A DNA stretch of 64,000 nucleotides from Lactobacillus sp. CBA3606 (GTDB lineage: Bacteria > Bacillota > Bacilli > Lactobacillales > Lactobacillaceae), in contig NZ_CP027194.1 in assembly GCF_002970935.1 (NCBI RefSeq), positions 2,294,001 through 2,358,000 on the forward strand, given 5' to 3'. A model generated the notes under the pieces. It was not told where the DNA came from. It did not search any database and was given only the letters and a program-made list of their open reading frames with translations. A program made the position numbers and the translations under genes. Positions 15,854 to 25,727 of this stretch are shown here, in pieces (the first letter of the stretch is position 1; each line of letters begins with the position of its first letter).

Positions 15854-16510
15854 TTAGTTGAGCTGGTCCTTTTTTCCAAAGTAATCAACGTGAATCGTAT
15901 CATCGCTAATGGTGAATTTCGTGACACTACCGTTTTGAGGGCGATCTGGTGAGGTTAGGTGTCCATATTTAGCGGCCATGCTAAAGATGGTATTACCGTG
16001 GCTAACTAATAACACCTGATCGCCGTCATGGTGGGTGGCCCGTAGTCGGGCAATGCCACCGTTAACGCGGGTCCAAAACTCGGCGTTATCTTCAGCTTGG
16101 TGGAAAGGATCAGCCGCCTTAGCGAAGTCCTTGGCTTTTTCAATGCCATACTTCTCAATAATTGCAGATAGGGTCGGTGCTTGATGGGGCGCACCAATCA
16201 TGTACCAGGTCTGCGAAGTATCATCACCTTCAAAGTAACCGTAGAAGGCTTCGCGAAAAGCTGGCATCGGGGTAACGGCAAGTGAAGCATTACCGCTACT
16301 AGGCAAAATTAAGTTGGCGGTTGTCATGGCACGTGACATGTCACTGGCGTAAGCCGCATCAAAATGAATACCCGCTAATAATTGACCGGCTTTTTTAGCA
16401 TCAGCCTCACCAACGGCTGTTAGTGGCGAATCACACCAGCCTTGCATACGGCGATATTTATTAAAGTAAGTTTGACCGTGACGAATCATATAAACAGAAA
16501 AAGTAGACAT
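15854..16510 (-). CDS. Histidine phosphatase (phosphoglycerate mutase-like), paralogue 1
   Basis: The 218-residue protein is very similar to its downstream neighbour (MIRHGQTYFNKYRRMQGWCDSP; FREAFYGYFEGDDTSQTW; LLVSHGNTIFSM). Both catalytic histidines are present. The start at 16510 has TTGAGGAG 7-8 bases upstream; five extra codons up to 16525 would cover that ribosome binding site. Co-transcribed with paralogue 2; substrate unknown. Confidence 0.88.
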   Translation of the reverse strand: MSTFSVYMIRHGQTYFNKYRRMQGWCDSPLTAVGEADAKKAGQLLAGIHFDAAYASDMSRAMTTANLILPSSGNASLAVTPMPAFREAFYGYFEGDDTSQTWYMIGAPHQAPTLSAIIEKYGIEKAKDFAKAADPFHQAEDNAEFWTRVNGGIARLRATHHDGDQVLLVSHGNTIFSMAAKYGHLTSPDRPQNGSVTKFTISDDTIHVDYFGKKDQLN

Positions 16511-16570
16511 GTCTAAACTCCTCAATCCTCATTTTTCGGGCTAAAAGCCCCGTTAGTTCATTCTAGCATA

Positions 16571-18427
16571 TTAGTTGACAGTCGCTAAGGCTTGTCGGAT
16601 AAGTGGCGCCGCTTGCTTGCTCCCCGTAAAGATTAACCGATCCCCATACTGAATTGTGGTACTACCATTGGGCACGATGACGCGGCGATTGCGGATCACC
16701 TGACTAATGGTAATATCTTTAGCAAATTGGAGATTCTTAATCTGAACATTGGTGTATAAGCGGTTGGCGACACGGACTTCGTAAATACTATTCTCAGTAT
16801 CGCGTAACATCAACAAGGTCGATGGTGATTCGATGAGTGACCGGAGTAATGTAATGTTAGCTTCCGGGGTGTTGTAAACTTCAACGCCCAAGTCGCGTAG
16901 TTCGTCTTCATGTTCATTCAATACGTTACGGTCTTCAAAGCGAACGATAATCCGGCGAACACCATACGTATTAGCTGCTTTGGCCAACTCATAGTTCCGT
17001 TCGGCATCAATATGACCGAGCACTAAAATGTCGGTATCAAAGACGCCTTGCGCTTCAAGTTCTTCGGCGGTAAAGTTCTCCAGCAGTTGAACGGGGGCTT
17101 GGGCATGATAGGTCTTGTAATTTTGCGGATGATTGGTAAACATTTGTACATCGTACCAGCCTTTACGTAATTGTTGGGCGACCGGCACGGTACTGAGATT
17201 GGCACCGATAAAATGGACCGATGTCTTGACCAAATCTTCTTTTTCAGCGGAATAAAATTTATTAAAAATTAATGGTGAGACGACACAAGTTAATAGGGCG
17301 GCCAACAGGAATGCCCCGGATTGGTCGGTCGTAATCGTCTTCATTGACTTGGCAACCCGTAAAATAGCTAAGACCATTGTCATGGTGGTGGCAGTTAGTG
17401 CGGTTCCGGCCAAGGCATTGGCTTGTTTGAAGCGTAGTTTTAGGACCCAGTAACCACCGAGCTTCGCAATCATATAGGCGAAGAAAAACAATGGAATCAG
17501 CAGTAGCGTCTTCCCACTCGTTAGTAAAGTACGCAAATTTAGGTCGACACCCGTGGAAATAAAGAAGATCGGAATAAAAAAGCCATAACCAATCGAGTCA
17601 AGTCGTTCGCGAGTACTTTCATTTGGTTGCAGTAATTTAAGGACAATCCCGGCGACGAAAGCGCCTAAAATATTTTCAGCGCCCACAGATTCCGCAACGG
17701 TGACCATGGTGACGATTAAGAAAAAGGCCAGCCGGATATCCAATTGAGTGGTTGATTTATTGATATTTTGATAAAAATGGAAAAAAGGTTTAAACCGCAA
17801 AAGTAAAACTGCGGCGACGGCTAAAATTAATAATAAGAGCCATAAACTTTGAGAATTACTCCCAAAAATAGAGGCGTACAAAGTCAGGCCCATCATCGGG
17901 ATCAATTCCCCAAAGACAGAAATTAGGAGGATTGTTTGCCCGAAGGCTTTACTGAGCAGTTCCTTTTCTTTGAGCGCTGCAATGACGATGCCTAAAGAAA
18001 TCGTGGCAAATAAAATTGTCGCTAGCCCAAAATCGCTGAACAAGCCGGTGACTTTGAAAGTGGCTGCTAGTAATAATGATAAAATCAAGACTGTACTATA
18101 GGCATAGACCGATAGCCGAACTGGGGAATACTTTGGTAAACTCCCGGCTTGTTTTTGTTCCAATGGTGTTAGTGCGGCGCGCCGTTTTTTAAATAAGCTG
18201 AAATCAATTTCGAGCCCACTTAAGAATAATAAGACAATGACGCCAATCGTGGATAATTGAGAAATTGACGTATTCATTGAGACCAGATTGAATAGGCTGG
18301 GACCGAGAATAATCCCAACAATAATTTCCATAACGGCGGTTGGCAAGCTATTGATTTTGAATTTTGCCATCACCAATGGGATGAGTAATGCGGCAAATAA
18401 AATAATGACTAATGATACTTGATCCAT
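16571..18427 (-). CDS. CPA2-family monovalent cation/proton antiporter with TrkA domains
   Basis: The 618-residue protein has an N-terminal membrane domain of about 12 helices (PTAVMEIIVGIILGPSLF; GAENILGAFVAGIVLKLL) like KefB/Nha-type CPA2 exchangers. A cytosolic RCK/TrkA-N-like part follows at about residues 400-520 (VHFIGANLSTVPVAQQLRKG) and a TrkA-C domain at the end (VRVANRLYTNVQIKNL...GDRLIFTG). It would exchange Na+ or K+ for H+ and be gated by a nucleotide ligand (c-di-AMP and NAD(H) are known ligands in this class). TrkA-C domains are known c-di-AMP sites. TTGAGGAA precedes ATG 18427. Confidence 0.85.
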   Translation of the reverse strand: MDQVSLVIILFAALLIPLVMAKFKINSLPTAVMEIIVGIILGPSLFNLVSMNTSISQLSTIGVIVLLFLSGLEIDFSLFKKRRAALTPLEQKQAGSLPKYSPVRLSVYAYSTVLILSLLLAATFKVTGLFSDFGLATILFATISLGIVIAALKEKELLSKAFGQTILLISVFGELIPMMGLTLYASIFGSNSQSLWLLLLILAVAAVLLLRFKPFFHFYQNINKSTTQLDIRLAFFLIVTMVTVAESVGAENILGAFVAGIVLKLLQPNESTRERLDSIGYGFFIPIFFISTGVDLNLRTLLTSGKTLLLIPLFFFAYMIAKLGGYWVLKLRFKQANALAGTALTATTMTMVLAILRVAKSMKTITTDQSGAFLLAALLTCVVSPLIFNKFYSAEKEDLVKTSVHFIGANLSTVPVAQQLRKGWYDVQMFTNHPQNYKTYHAQAPVQLLENFTAEELEAQGVFDTDILVLGHIDAERNYELAKAANTYGVRRIIVRFEDRNVLNEHEDELRDLGVEVYNTPEANITLLRSLIESPSTLLMLRDTENSIYEVRVANRLYTNVQIKNLQFAKDITISQVIRNRRVIVPNGSTTIQYGDRLIFTGSKQAAPLIRQALATVN

Positions 18428-18444
18428 ATTAATTCCTCAATTCA

Positions 18445-19383
18445 TTAATAAACTTTAAGTTGATTATCTTCGAAACCCCAGAAAGCTTCATTTAAGTTGG
18501 GGTCGGTAAAGACTTTTAATAATTGGGCGATTCCAGGCGCTAACTTGGCGGTTGCCAGAGTAGTCAATGGGTGCCAACTGATGGCGCCCTCATAGGACCC
18601 AGCGAGGAGGTTGCCAGTGTAATCGGTGGTCGTGTACAGTGTCCCTAAAGACACATCACCAGCGGCATTTTCAACCCAGGTAACGGTCCCTACGAGTTTT
18701 AGGTGTGATACTGTGAGACCCGTCTCTTCACGAACCTCACGCTGCATGGCGGTGACTTGGCTTTCGCCGGGGTCAACATGTCCACCTGGTAAAGTTAACC
18801 CGGGCCATTGTGAATCGATTTTATTTTCAACAACGACTTCATGGGTGACGGGATTCATGATTAAGCACATGTTAACGAGTTCCGCCCGCACGGTGCGATC
18901 GTGATGTTCATGTGTCGCTTTTGTTAATAACCACTCGCTAGCTTTGCCGTTGATACTAGTGATAAAGAGGGATTTTGCGGCATAGTAGTCCGGTACCGCT
19001 GCAGCTTTAGTCCGCACCGCAGTATATTTACGACTATCCGTACGATGGGCGTTCAAATAATCCCGAAAATTAATCAAGCGCTGATATTGCGTGGCGTCAG
19101 TGAAAAAAATCAACTGAAAGGCCTGCCCCTGAATGGTTAGCTGATAAGTCTGGGGCTGATTAGGCACTGGTGTCGCAGCTAAAGCCTTAGTAGCGGCCGT
19201 CATGTCGGTTACCAGAAGCGCAATATCAATAATTGGTTGTGCCGGAATGGTTGGAATTGCGGTACTACCAACGTGACTGCTGGCTTTGAACCAAGGTGAT
19301 AGCGATTGTTTTAATTGTTGCTGAAAATTGGTCGCCGCAGTTTGCCAACTAGGTCGGTAAGCGACGAATTGCCTCGTTTGCAT
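18445..19383 (-). CDS. GrpB-like (UPF0157) domain fused to a Nudix hydrolase
   Basis: Residues 1-150 resemble the GrpB/UPF0157 nucleotidyltransferase-like family: HVGSTAIPTIPAQPIIDIALLV matches its glycine-serine signature, and RDYLNAHRTDSRKYTAVR follows. Residues 165-312 are a Nudix domain with the box GGHVDPGESQVTAMQREVREETGL. Both halves are full length, so this is a true domain fusion. A minimal hypothesis is that a nucleotide derivative made or recognised by the first domain is hydrolysed by the second; no activity can be assigned. GGAGG lies about 10 bases upstream of ATG 19383. Confidence 0.78.
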   Translation of the reverse strand: MQTRQFVAYRPSWQTAATNFQQQLKQSLSPWFKASSHVGSTAIPTIPAQPIIDIALLVTDMTAATKALAATPVPNQPQTYQLTIQGQAFQLIFFTDATQYQRLINFRDYLNAHRTDSRKYTAVRTKAAAVPDYYAAKSLFITSINGKASEWLLTKATHEHHDRTVRAELVNMCLIMNPVTHEVVVENKIDSQWPGLTLPGGHVDPGESQVTAMQREVREETGLTVSHLKLVGTVTWVENAAGDVSLGTLYTTTDYTGNLLAGSYEGAISWHPLTTLATAKLAPGIAQLLKVFTDPNLNEAFWGFEDNQLKVY

Positions 19384-19513
19384 GCGTGCAACACCTCCAA
19401 AATATTATAATCCTATGAAAGGATACACTTTTTGTAAATATTTTGAAAGGATTTACCTAGGGTATAGCTTGAGTCACACTGTAAAAATTTAATACTGAAG
19501 TTGGATGGAGAAT

Positions 19514-19554
19514 AAAAAAAGTTGCTGCAAGAATTGACAACATCTTGCAACAAC
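19514..19554 (-). terminator. Terminator of the dedA gene
   Basis: GTTGTTGCAAGA/TCTTGCAGCAAC (minus strand) followed by seven T residues, downstream of the DedA gene. Confidence 0.85.
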
Positions 19555-19621
19555 TGTCTGGCATCAATCATCAAATGGATTGAAATACGTTCTGAAAGTT
19601 AAGGTTTATTTTCTAATTAAG

Positions 19622-20257
19622 TTAGATGGATGCGCGTCGTCGCAGGGTTTTGAATAAGGTAATCCCAATCGCTGGAATTAAAGCACAAGCGAGAATTCCT
19701 AAGAAGAATAGTGATAGATGCGCCTGCACAAAGCTGATGGAACCAAAGAAATAACCTAGTGAACAGCCAACGGTTACCCACAGGCCAACACCGACTAGAT
19801 TCCAAATGGCGAACGCTTTTTTAGGCATTTTAGCCGAACCAGCCATTAGTGGGACGAACGTGCGAATTAAAGGAACGAACCGGCCTAACATAACGGCGCG
19901 GGACCCATACTTCGCAAAGAATGTTTGGGCTAGTCGTTGTTTGTCAGCTGGCAAATGGCGTTGTAGCCACGGCCATTGAATGAGATGATGACCGATTTCA
20001 AAATTAACTGTATCACCGATTACCGCTGCAAAGAAGAAGACTGGTACTAAAATTTGAATGTTTAAAGTGGTGTGGGTCGCAGCCATCGTACTGGCTAAAA
20101 AGATTAACGATTCGCCGGGTAAAAATGGAAAGACCACCATCCCAGTTTCTAGGAAGATGACCGCAAATAGCGTGATATAACTCCAGTTGCCCAACGTGAC
20201 TAATAGGGGACCGATGAATTGTTCTAAATGGGTTAAAATCTCGATTAGATTGGTCAA
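19622..20257 (-). CDS. DedA-family membrane protein
   Basis: This 211-residue DedA/VTT-domain protein has 4-5 membrane helices, with the conserved FLETGMVVFPFLPGESLIF and ...FFAKYGSRAVMLGRFVPLIRTFVPLMAG segments (the second carries the conserved arginines). Known family members include undecaprenyl-phosphate flippases (UptA) and phospholipid flippases; role here is inferred as lipid-carrier recycling. The TTG start at 20257 is chosen because GGAGG lies 7 bases upstream; the ATG at 20263 is too close. A CcpA-type cre box lies upstream. Confidence 0.82.
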   Translation of the reverse strand: MTNLIEILTHLEQFIGPLLVTLGNWSYITLFAVIFLETGMVVFPFLPGESLIFLASTMAATHTTLNIQILVPVFFFAAVIGDTVNFEIGHHLIQWPWLQRHLPADKQRLAQTFFAKYGSRAVMLGRFVPLIRTFVPLMAGSAKMPKKAFAIWNLVGVGLWVTVGCSLGYFFGSISFVQAHLSLFFLGILACALIPAIGITLFKTLRRRASI

Positions 20258-20315
20258 AGGCATCACCTCCAATAAAGTTATATCTATTTTAGTCGCTTCA
20301 AAGATGAAATGCTAG

Positions 20316-20329
20316 TGTAAGCGTTAACA
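20316..20329. promoter_or_regulatory. Putative CcpA cre site upstream of dedA
   Basis: TGTAAGCGTTAACA agrees fully with the catabolite-responsive consensus TGTAANCGNTNACA. It lies 59 bases upstream of the dedA start, where it could repress or activate dedA. The divergent helD gene starts about 160 bases away. Confidence 0.6.
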
Positions 20330-20486
20330 CTTTGGCTAATTTAACTGAATCATAACTTCGATAATGGAATGTTTATACTTTAACCACATTAATTGTGGAA
20401 ATTCAGGCAACTGGTGGGTTATTGATTGAGTCATGGCCGGGATAGTGCTAAACTTATTCATCGATATTTAGGAATGGAGGACTCTG

Positions 20487-22799
20487 ATGGCAAAGTCAAT
20501 TAAAGCTTCAGAACAACAGCATCTGGACCACGTTGTGGCAAAGATTCGAATCGCCGAGGACCAACAAAGTCATACCATTGAACGGTCCGAACACGATCAG
20601 GCTGATATTAAGCAAAACTTTTATAATGATGTCAATATTAAGACTGATAGTTATGAAGGCATGATGGAAACCGGGTTGTCAGTTCGGCAGCAACAACAAA
20701 TGTTGGATGAGCGCCAAAATAGTTGGCAACATGCGACTAAACAGTTGTCCACGCTGAAAAAGTTAGAAAAAAATGCGTATTTTGCGCGATTGGATTTTCA
20801 TGAAGCGGGTGAACCAGCCACTGAAACCATCTACATTGGCTTGAGCTCTTTTTCCGATACGCCGGATCATTTCTTGATTTATGACTGGCGGGCTCCAATT
20901 TCCAGTATTTATTACGATGGTGGTTTAGGACAAGTTACTTACCAAACACCGGATGGGTTACAGCAAGTTGATGTGCAATTAAAACGCCAATTAATGGTGG
21001 CTGATGGTCAGATTGTCACTGTCTATGATACGGAAGAAGCCGTGGGAGATTCGATGCTCCTTGAAGTGTTGGATGAAAAATCTGATGTTAAGATGAAGAG
21101 CATCGTCACGACGATTCAAAAAGAACAAAATACGATTATTCGTGATACGAGTTCCGATTTACTCTTCGTGCAAGGGGCGGCCGGTTCTGGGAAAACTTCA
21201 TCCGTGCTGCAACGAGTGGCTTACTTGCTTTATCGGTATCGTGGCAAGCTGAATGCGGGCCAAGTTATTTTGTTTTCACCAAATCAATTATTTAATGATT
21301 ATATCAATCAGGTGTTGCCAGAATTAGGCGAACAAAACATGGTCCAGATGACATATTATCAGTACGCGTCATATCGATTACCACAGATGCAAGTCGAAAC
21401 ATTACAACAACGATTTGAAACTGAAAATACGGCGACGATGGCTAAAATCACTAAATTAGAAGGTAGCTTAGCCTTCTTTAAAGCGGTGACTACCTATGGC
21501 CGTCATTTGGAACGTGCCGATATGCGGTTCCGGAATATCACATTGAATGACGACGTGATTATTCCACGGGCTAAAATCAAAGAAATTTATTATTCATTTA
21601 ATGAAAACTATCATTTAGGGAATCGGTTATCAGCGACTAAGGAAGCACTCATTAAGATTTTGAATCGAAAAGTTCAATCTGAAATGCGGACCAAATGGGT
21701 TGAAGAAACGGTTCAAGATTTGTCGCGTGAAGAACAAAATGAATTATATGGCAATCAACCACGAGAATTTAAAAACGGGGATGAAGAGTTTAACTTTTTA
21801 GCCCGTAAGATTGTCATGCAACGGTTGGGACAAGCACGTACGCAAATCGTCCGTAACCGATTTTTAAGTATTAACATGCAATATGCCCACTTTTTGCGGC
21901 AAGTTCCTGAAATCTTAGATCTGACCCAATATGACATCACCCCTGCCGAATGGGAGGCTGCGGTGGTTCGTAAGCTGGCTGAAGTTAAAGAACGGCATAT
22001 CTCGTTGACGACTGTTTCGGCGTATATGTACTTGCATGATTTAATGACTGGAAAAAAAGGGCAACGGGATATTCGGTTTGTCTTTTTAGATGAAATTCAA
22101 GATTACAATGCGTTTCAGTTGGCGTTCTTGCAATTTAGTTTTCCACAGGCTCGGTTTACCATGCTCGGTGATTTGAATCAGGCTATCTTTACTAAGGAAA
22201 ATAGCCATACCTTGATTGGCGAGTTGGAAACGTTGTTCGATCCAGAAAAAACGCGAGTCGTTCAATTAACGAAGTCGTATCGGTCGACGCAACAAATCAC
22301 TGATTTCACGAAAGAAATCTTAGTGAACGGGGAAGCTGTCACGGCCTTTGATCGCCAAGGTGACTTGCCTAATCTAGCGGTTACTGCAAACTTTGAGCAA
22401 GCAGTTGATCAAGTTGTGCAACAACTGGCCGCTAACGAGTCCGATCGGGATACAACGGCTATTATTGGGAAAACGCTGGCGGAATGTGAACAACTCACCA
22501 CGGCCTTAAAGGCGCGCGGTGAGCATGTGACGTTAATTCGCACCGAAAATCAACGACTGGCGCCGGGCGTCATTGTAGTGCCATCGTTCTTAGCTAAGGG
22601 CTTGGAATTTGATGCGGTCATTGTGTGGAATGTGAATGCTGAAAACTATCAACGTGAAGATGAACGACAGTTGCTGTATACGATTTGTTCACGGGCCATG
22701 CATGAATTGACGATTGTCGCAATTGGGGCGCTTTCACCACTGTTAGCACGCGTGGATGCGCAACTTTATACGATGGCTGCCATTAAAGTGGAAAAATAA
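20487..22799 (+). CDS. helD: HelD-type RNA polymerase recycling helicase
   Basis: The 770-residue superfamily 1 protein starts with a helical arm (residues 1-90), has Walker A GAAGSGKTS near residue 231, Walker B FLDEIQDYN near residue 533, LGDLNQAIF, and the late motifs KSYRSTQQI and YTICSRAMHEL. It is longer than a classical UvrD core only at the N-terminus, as in Firmicutes HelD, which inserts into the RNA polymerase channels and clears stalled complexes using ATP. AATGGAGG precedes ATG 20487. A terminator follows. Confidence 0.88.
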   Translation: MAKSIKASEQQHLDHVVAKIRIAEDQQSHTIERSEHDQADIKQNFYNDVNIKTDSYEGMMETGLSVRQQQQMLDERQNSWQHATKQLSTLKKLEKNAYFARLDFHEAGEPATETIYIGLSSFSDTPDHFLIYDWRAPISSIYYDGGLGQVTYQTPDGLQQVDVQLKRQLMVADGQIVTVYDTEEAVGDSMLLEVLDEKSDVKMKSIVTTIQKEQNTIIRDTSSDLLFVQGAAGSGKTSSVLQRVAYLLYRYRGKLNAGQVILFSPNQLFNDYINQVLPELGEQNMVQMTYYQYASYRLPQMQVETLQQRFETENTATMAKITKLEGSLAFFKAVTTYGRHLERADMRFRNITLNDDVIIPRAKIKEIYYSFNENYHLGNRLSATKEALIKILNRKVQSEMRTKWVEETVQDLSREEQNELYGNQPREFKNGDEEFNFLARKIVMQRLGQARTQIVRNRFLSINMQYAHFLRQVPEILDLTQYDITPAEWEAAVVRKLAEVKERHISLTTVSAYMYLHDLMTGKKGQRDIRFVFLDEIQDYNAFQLAFLQFSFPQARFTMLGDLNQAIFTKENSHTLIGELETLFDPEKTRVVQLTKSYRSTQQITDFTKEILVNGEAVTAFDRQGDLPNLAVTANFEQAVDQVVQQLAANESDRDTTAIIGKTLAECEQLTTALKARGEHVTLIRTENQRLAPGVIVVPSFLAKGLEFDAVIVWNVNAENYQREDERQLLYTICSRAMHELTIVAIGALSPLLARVDAQLYTMAAIKVEK

Positions 22800-22857
22800 C
22801 TGTTGTTTTCTGAAAATTAGTATTATCGACTTCAAATAAATTTGTGTGTATTAATAG

Positions 22858-22899
22858 ATCGACACGGTGACCATTGAACGGCCACTGTGCCGATTTTTT
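22858..22899 (+). terminator. Terminator of helD
   Basis: ATCGACACGGTGACC/GGCCACTGTGCCGAT stem and seven T residues; the stem contains one mismatch. Confidence 0.85.
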
Positions 22900-23084
22900 A
22901 GTTTGAGTGATTTAAGCTAAGGTTAACGTTGGAACCGACCAGTTTTCTGGGAGTTCAGTGGTCGCTTTGCTACTAAGTGGTCGTGTCACGGCACCATTGC
23001 CCGGATTGTTGCGACCTTTTATTGCACAACCATTGGCTCGTCGAGAGTTAACGTCAGTTGCGACTGATTTTTAAAAGGAATTTA
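22900..23084. other. Intergenic region upstream of coaA
   Basis: No gene is supported here. On the minus strand a stop-to-stop frame of about 53 codons (22912-23072) lacks a start codon and a ribosome binding site. It could be a decayed gene end but is not called. Confidence 0.4.
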
Positions 23085-23093
23085 TGCTATAAT
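23085..23093 (+). promoter_or_regulatory. Extended -10 promoter of coaA
   Basis: TGCTATAAT contains the extended TGN motif and a perfect TATAAT, 33 bases before the coaA start. No good -35 is seen. Confidence 0.65.
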
Positions 23094-23125
23094 CAACCCA
23101 TTAATTTAGTAATGGTGGCCGACAG

Positions 23126-24052
23126 ATGATGGAAGAACAATTGAATTATTACCGCTTCTCACGGGCGCAATGGCAACAATTTTATCGGGATGGTCATGTG
23201 CCCCTCACAGCGGAAAATTTACACGAAATTAAAGCGTTTAATGATCAAATTAGTTTACAAGACGTGCAAGAGATTTACTTGCCGGTGGCCCATTTATTGC
23301 AGGCCAAGTTCGAGCATTATTTATCCTGGCGTGAGACGGAGTCCGTCTTTTTGCACCGGCAAAATAAACAATCACCGTTCATTATTGGCGTTTCTGGGAG
23401 TGTGGCTGTGGGTAAGACGACCACTGCACGGCTGTTAGAAATTCTATTTAAATATTTATATCCGGATCGACGGACGCAATTGATTACGACGGATGGTTTT
23501 TTATATCCGAATGCTGAGTTGAAACAAAAACAGTTAATGGAACGCAAAGGGTTTCCGGAGAGCTATGATATGCCACGGCTGATTCAGTTTTTAAATGACG
23601 TCAAAAGTGGGCAACCATTGGCGAAATCGCCGGTATATTCGCATCAGACTTATGATATTGTGCCGAATCGCTACCATGTGATAACGCACCCTGATATTTT
23701 GATTGTCGAAGGAATCAATGTGTTACAGTTGCCGACTAATCAGCATATTTATATTAGTGATTTCACTGATTTTTCGGTGTATGTGGATGCGGATGCCGAT
23801 TTAGTGGAGACCTGGTACTTAGATCGGTTTGAGGCCTTAATGAAAACTGCTTTTCAAGATCCTAAAAATTATTTCTATCCGTGGGCGATTGGTAGTCATG
23901 CAGACGCAATGGCCATGGCGAAACGTGTTTGGCGAGATGTGGATCTGAAAAACTTGAATGATTATATCCTCCCAACTCGGAATCGTGCGGATTTGATTTT
24001 ACACAAGGTCGCTCAGCATCGGATTGATACGATCTACTTTAGGAAGTATTAA
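23126..24052 (+). CDS. coaA: Pantothenate kinase, type I
   Basis: The 308-residue enzyme has the P-loop GVSGSVAVGKTTTAR near residue 90 and the type I PanK motifs DGFLYPN and ESYDMPRL. It phosphorylates pantothenate with ATP, the first and usually rate-limiting step of coenzyme A synthesis, in the cytosol. Length matches E. coli-type CoaA. ATG 23126 is chosen; a second ATG follows at once. It lies just upstream of guaA in the same direction, an arrangement I recall from L. plantarum. Confidence 0.93.
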   Translation: MMEEQLNYYRFSRAQWQQFYRDGHVPLTAENLHEIKAFNDQISLQDVQEIYLPVAHLLQAKFEHYLSWRETESVFLHRQNKQSPFIIGVSGSVAVGKTTTARLLEILFKYLYPDRRTQLITTDGFLYPNAELKQKQLMERKGFPESYDMPRLIQFLNDVKSGQPLAKSPVYSHQTYDIVPNRYHVITHPDILIVEGINVLQLPTNQHIYISDFTDFSVYVDADADLVETWYLDRFEALMKTAFQDPKNYFYPWAIGSHADAMAMAKRVWRDVDLKNLNDYILPTRNRADLILHKVAQHRIDTIYFRKY

Positions 24053-24147
24053 ACTGATTAAGAAATTTCTCATAGTTATTGACCGAACGTTTAGAAATCA
24101 GTATGATAGAGCTATTGAACAACAATTAATCCAAAGGAGTGAACAAC

Positions 24148-25704
24148 TTGGCAAAAACGGACACCGCGTCATTCGACTCAATTTTAGTGTTGGATTTTGG
24201 GAGTCAATATAATCAATTGATTACCCGGCGCATTCGTGATTTCGGCGTTTATTCGGAACTATTACCGAATACAATTACTGCCGACGAAATCAAAGCCCGC
24301 CACCCGAAGGGGATTGTCTTTTCCGGTGGCCCCAATAGTGTTTACGATGATGGCGCCTTTCGGGTTGATCCTGAAATCTTTAAGTTGGGCATTCCAATTT
24401 TAGGGATTTGTTATGGGATGCAACTGATGACTTACTCACTGGCTGGTGGGAAAGTCGAATCAGCTAACAACCGTGAATATGGGAAAGCTAATATCACCGT
24501 CACTAGTGATAACGCAACTTTATTTAAAGCTACGCCAACTGAACAATCTGTCTGGATGAGCCATGGTGACTTAGTGACGCAAGCACCAGATGGATTTGAG
24601 GTAGTTGCCACTTCGAAGAACTGTCCAATTGCGGCGATTCAAAATGTTGACCAGAAGATGTATGGCATTCAATTCCATGCGGAAGTTCGGAATACGGACT
24701 ATGGGAACGACATTTTGCGTCACTTTACGTTTGACGTTTGTGAAGCAACGGCGAACTGGTCAATGGACGATTTCATCGATATGCAGATTGACAAGATTCG
24801 CGCCCAAGTTGGCGATAAGAAAGTTTTACTCGGTTTATCTGGTGGCGTGGACTCCAGTGTCGTGGGTGTCTTATTGCATAAAGCCATCGGGACCCAGTTA
24901 ACGAGTATTTTCGTGGATCATGGCTTATTGCGTAAGGGTGAAGCTGACCAAGTTATGGCGAGTTTGGAAGGTAAATTTGGCTTAAACATCATCAAAGTGG
25001 ATGCCAAAGACCGTTTCATGAGCAAGCTAGCAGGTGTTAGTGATCCTGAAAAGAAACGTAAGATTATTGGTAATGAATTTATCCAAGTCTTTGATGAAGA
25101 AGCTACGAAGTTAAATGGGATGGAATTCTTAGCGCAAGGGACGTTGTACACGGATGTCATTGAAAGTGGCACGTCAACGGCACAAACGATTAAGTCGCAT
25201 CATAACGTCGGTGGTTTACCAGACGACATGCAATTTAAGTTGATCGAACCTTTACGGACTTTGTTTAAAGACGAAGCACGTGAATTGGGCGAAAAGCTAG
25301 GGATGCCTTCTGCATTAGTTTGGCGCCAACCATTCCCAGGTCCTGGTTTGGGGATTCGGGTGATTGGTGAAATTACTGAAGCTAAGCTTGAAATCGTACG
25401 TGATAGTGATTACATTCTCCGTGATGAAATCAAGAAAGCCGGCTTAGATCGAGAAATCTGGCAATACTTTACTGTGTTACCAGGGATTAAGAGCGTCGGT
25501 GTCATGGGTGATGGTCGGACCTACGACTATACAGTCGGTATTCGGGCGGTAACCTCGATTGATGGGATGACTGCGGACTTTGCCCGCATTCCTTGGGATA
25601 TCTTACAGAAGATTTCGGTGCGTATCGTCAATGAAGTCGATCACGTGAACCGCATCGTGTATGATGTGACGAGTAAGCCACCTTCGACAATTGAGTGGGA
25701 ATAG
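24148..25704 (+). CDS. guaA: GMP synthase (glutamine-hydrolysing)
   Basis: The enzyme is full length (518 residues from TTG 24148). The N-terminal class I amidotransferase has GICYGMQ with the nucleophile Cys and FHAEV with the catalytic His. The ATP-pyrophosphatase domain has LSGGVDSS, and the C-terminal dimerisation domain ends KPPSTIEWE. It aminates XMP to GMP. AAAGGAG lies about 9 bases before TTG 24148, which I prefer to GTG 24139. The 3' end is intact despite insertion of a mobile element directly behind it. Confidence 0.96.
   Translation: MAKTDTASFDSILVLDFGSQYNQLITRRIRDFGVYSELLPNTITADEIKARHPKGIVFSGGPNSVYDDGAFRVDPEIFKLGIPILGICYGMQLMTYSLAGGKVESANNREYGKANITVTSDNATLFKATPTEQSVWMSHGDLVTQAPDGFEVVATSKNCPIAAIQNVDQKMYGIQFHAEVRNTDYGNDILRHFTFDVCEATANWSMDDFIDMQIDKIRAQVGDKKVLLGLSGGVDSSVVGVLLHKAIGTQLTSIFVDHGLLRKGEADQVMASLEGKFGLNIIKVDAKDRFMSKLAGVSDPEKKRKIIGNEFIQVFDEEATKLNGMEFLAQGTLYTDVIESGTSTAQTIKSHHNVGGLPDDMQFKLIEPLRTLFKDEARELGEKLGMPSALVWRQPFPGPGLGIRVIGEITEAKLEIVRDSDYILRDEIKKAGLDREIWQYFTVLPGIKSVGVMGDGRTYDYTVGIRAVTSIDGMTADFARIPWDILQKISVRIVNEVDHVNRIVYDVTSKPPSTIEWE
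25693..25704 (+). other. Putative attL of the integrative element (3' end of guaA)
   Basis: The last codons of guaA, GAGTGGGAATAG, abut the integrase gene, which is transcribed towards guaA. The 3' end of guaA is an established integration site for ICEs and islands in Firmicutes. The matching direct repeat (attR) should lie beyond position 64000 and is not in this window. The exact core length cannot be determined here. Confidence 0.65.
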
Positions 25705-25727
25705 TAGAAGCTAAGATATAAATACCG

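Noticed and set aside
22912-23072. Minus-strand open run of 53 codons upstream of coaA
   Set aside because: No start codon or ribosome binding site; too short to distinguish from chance.
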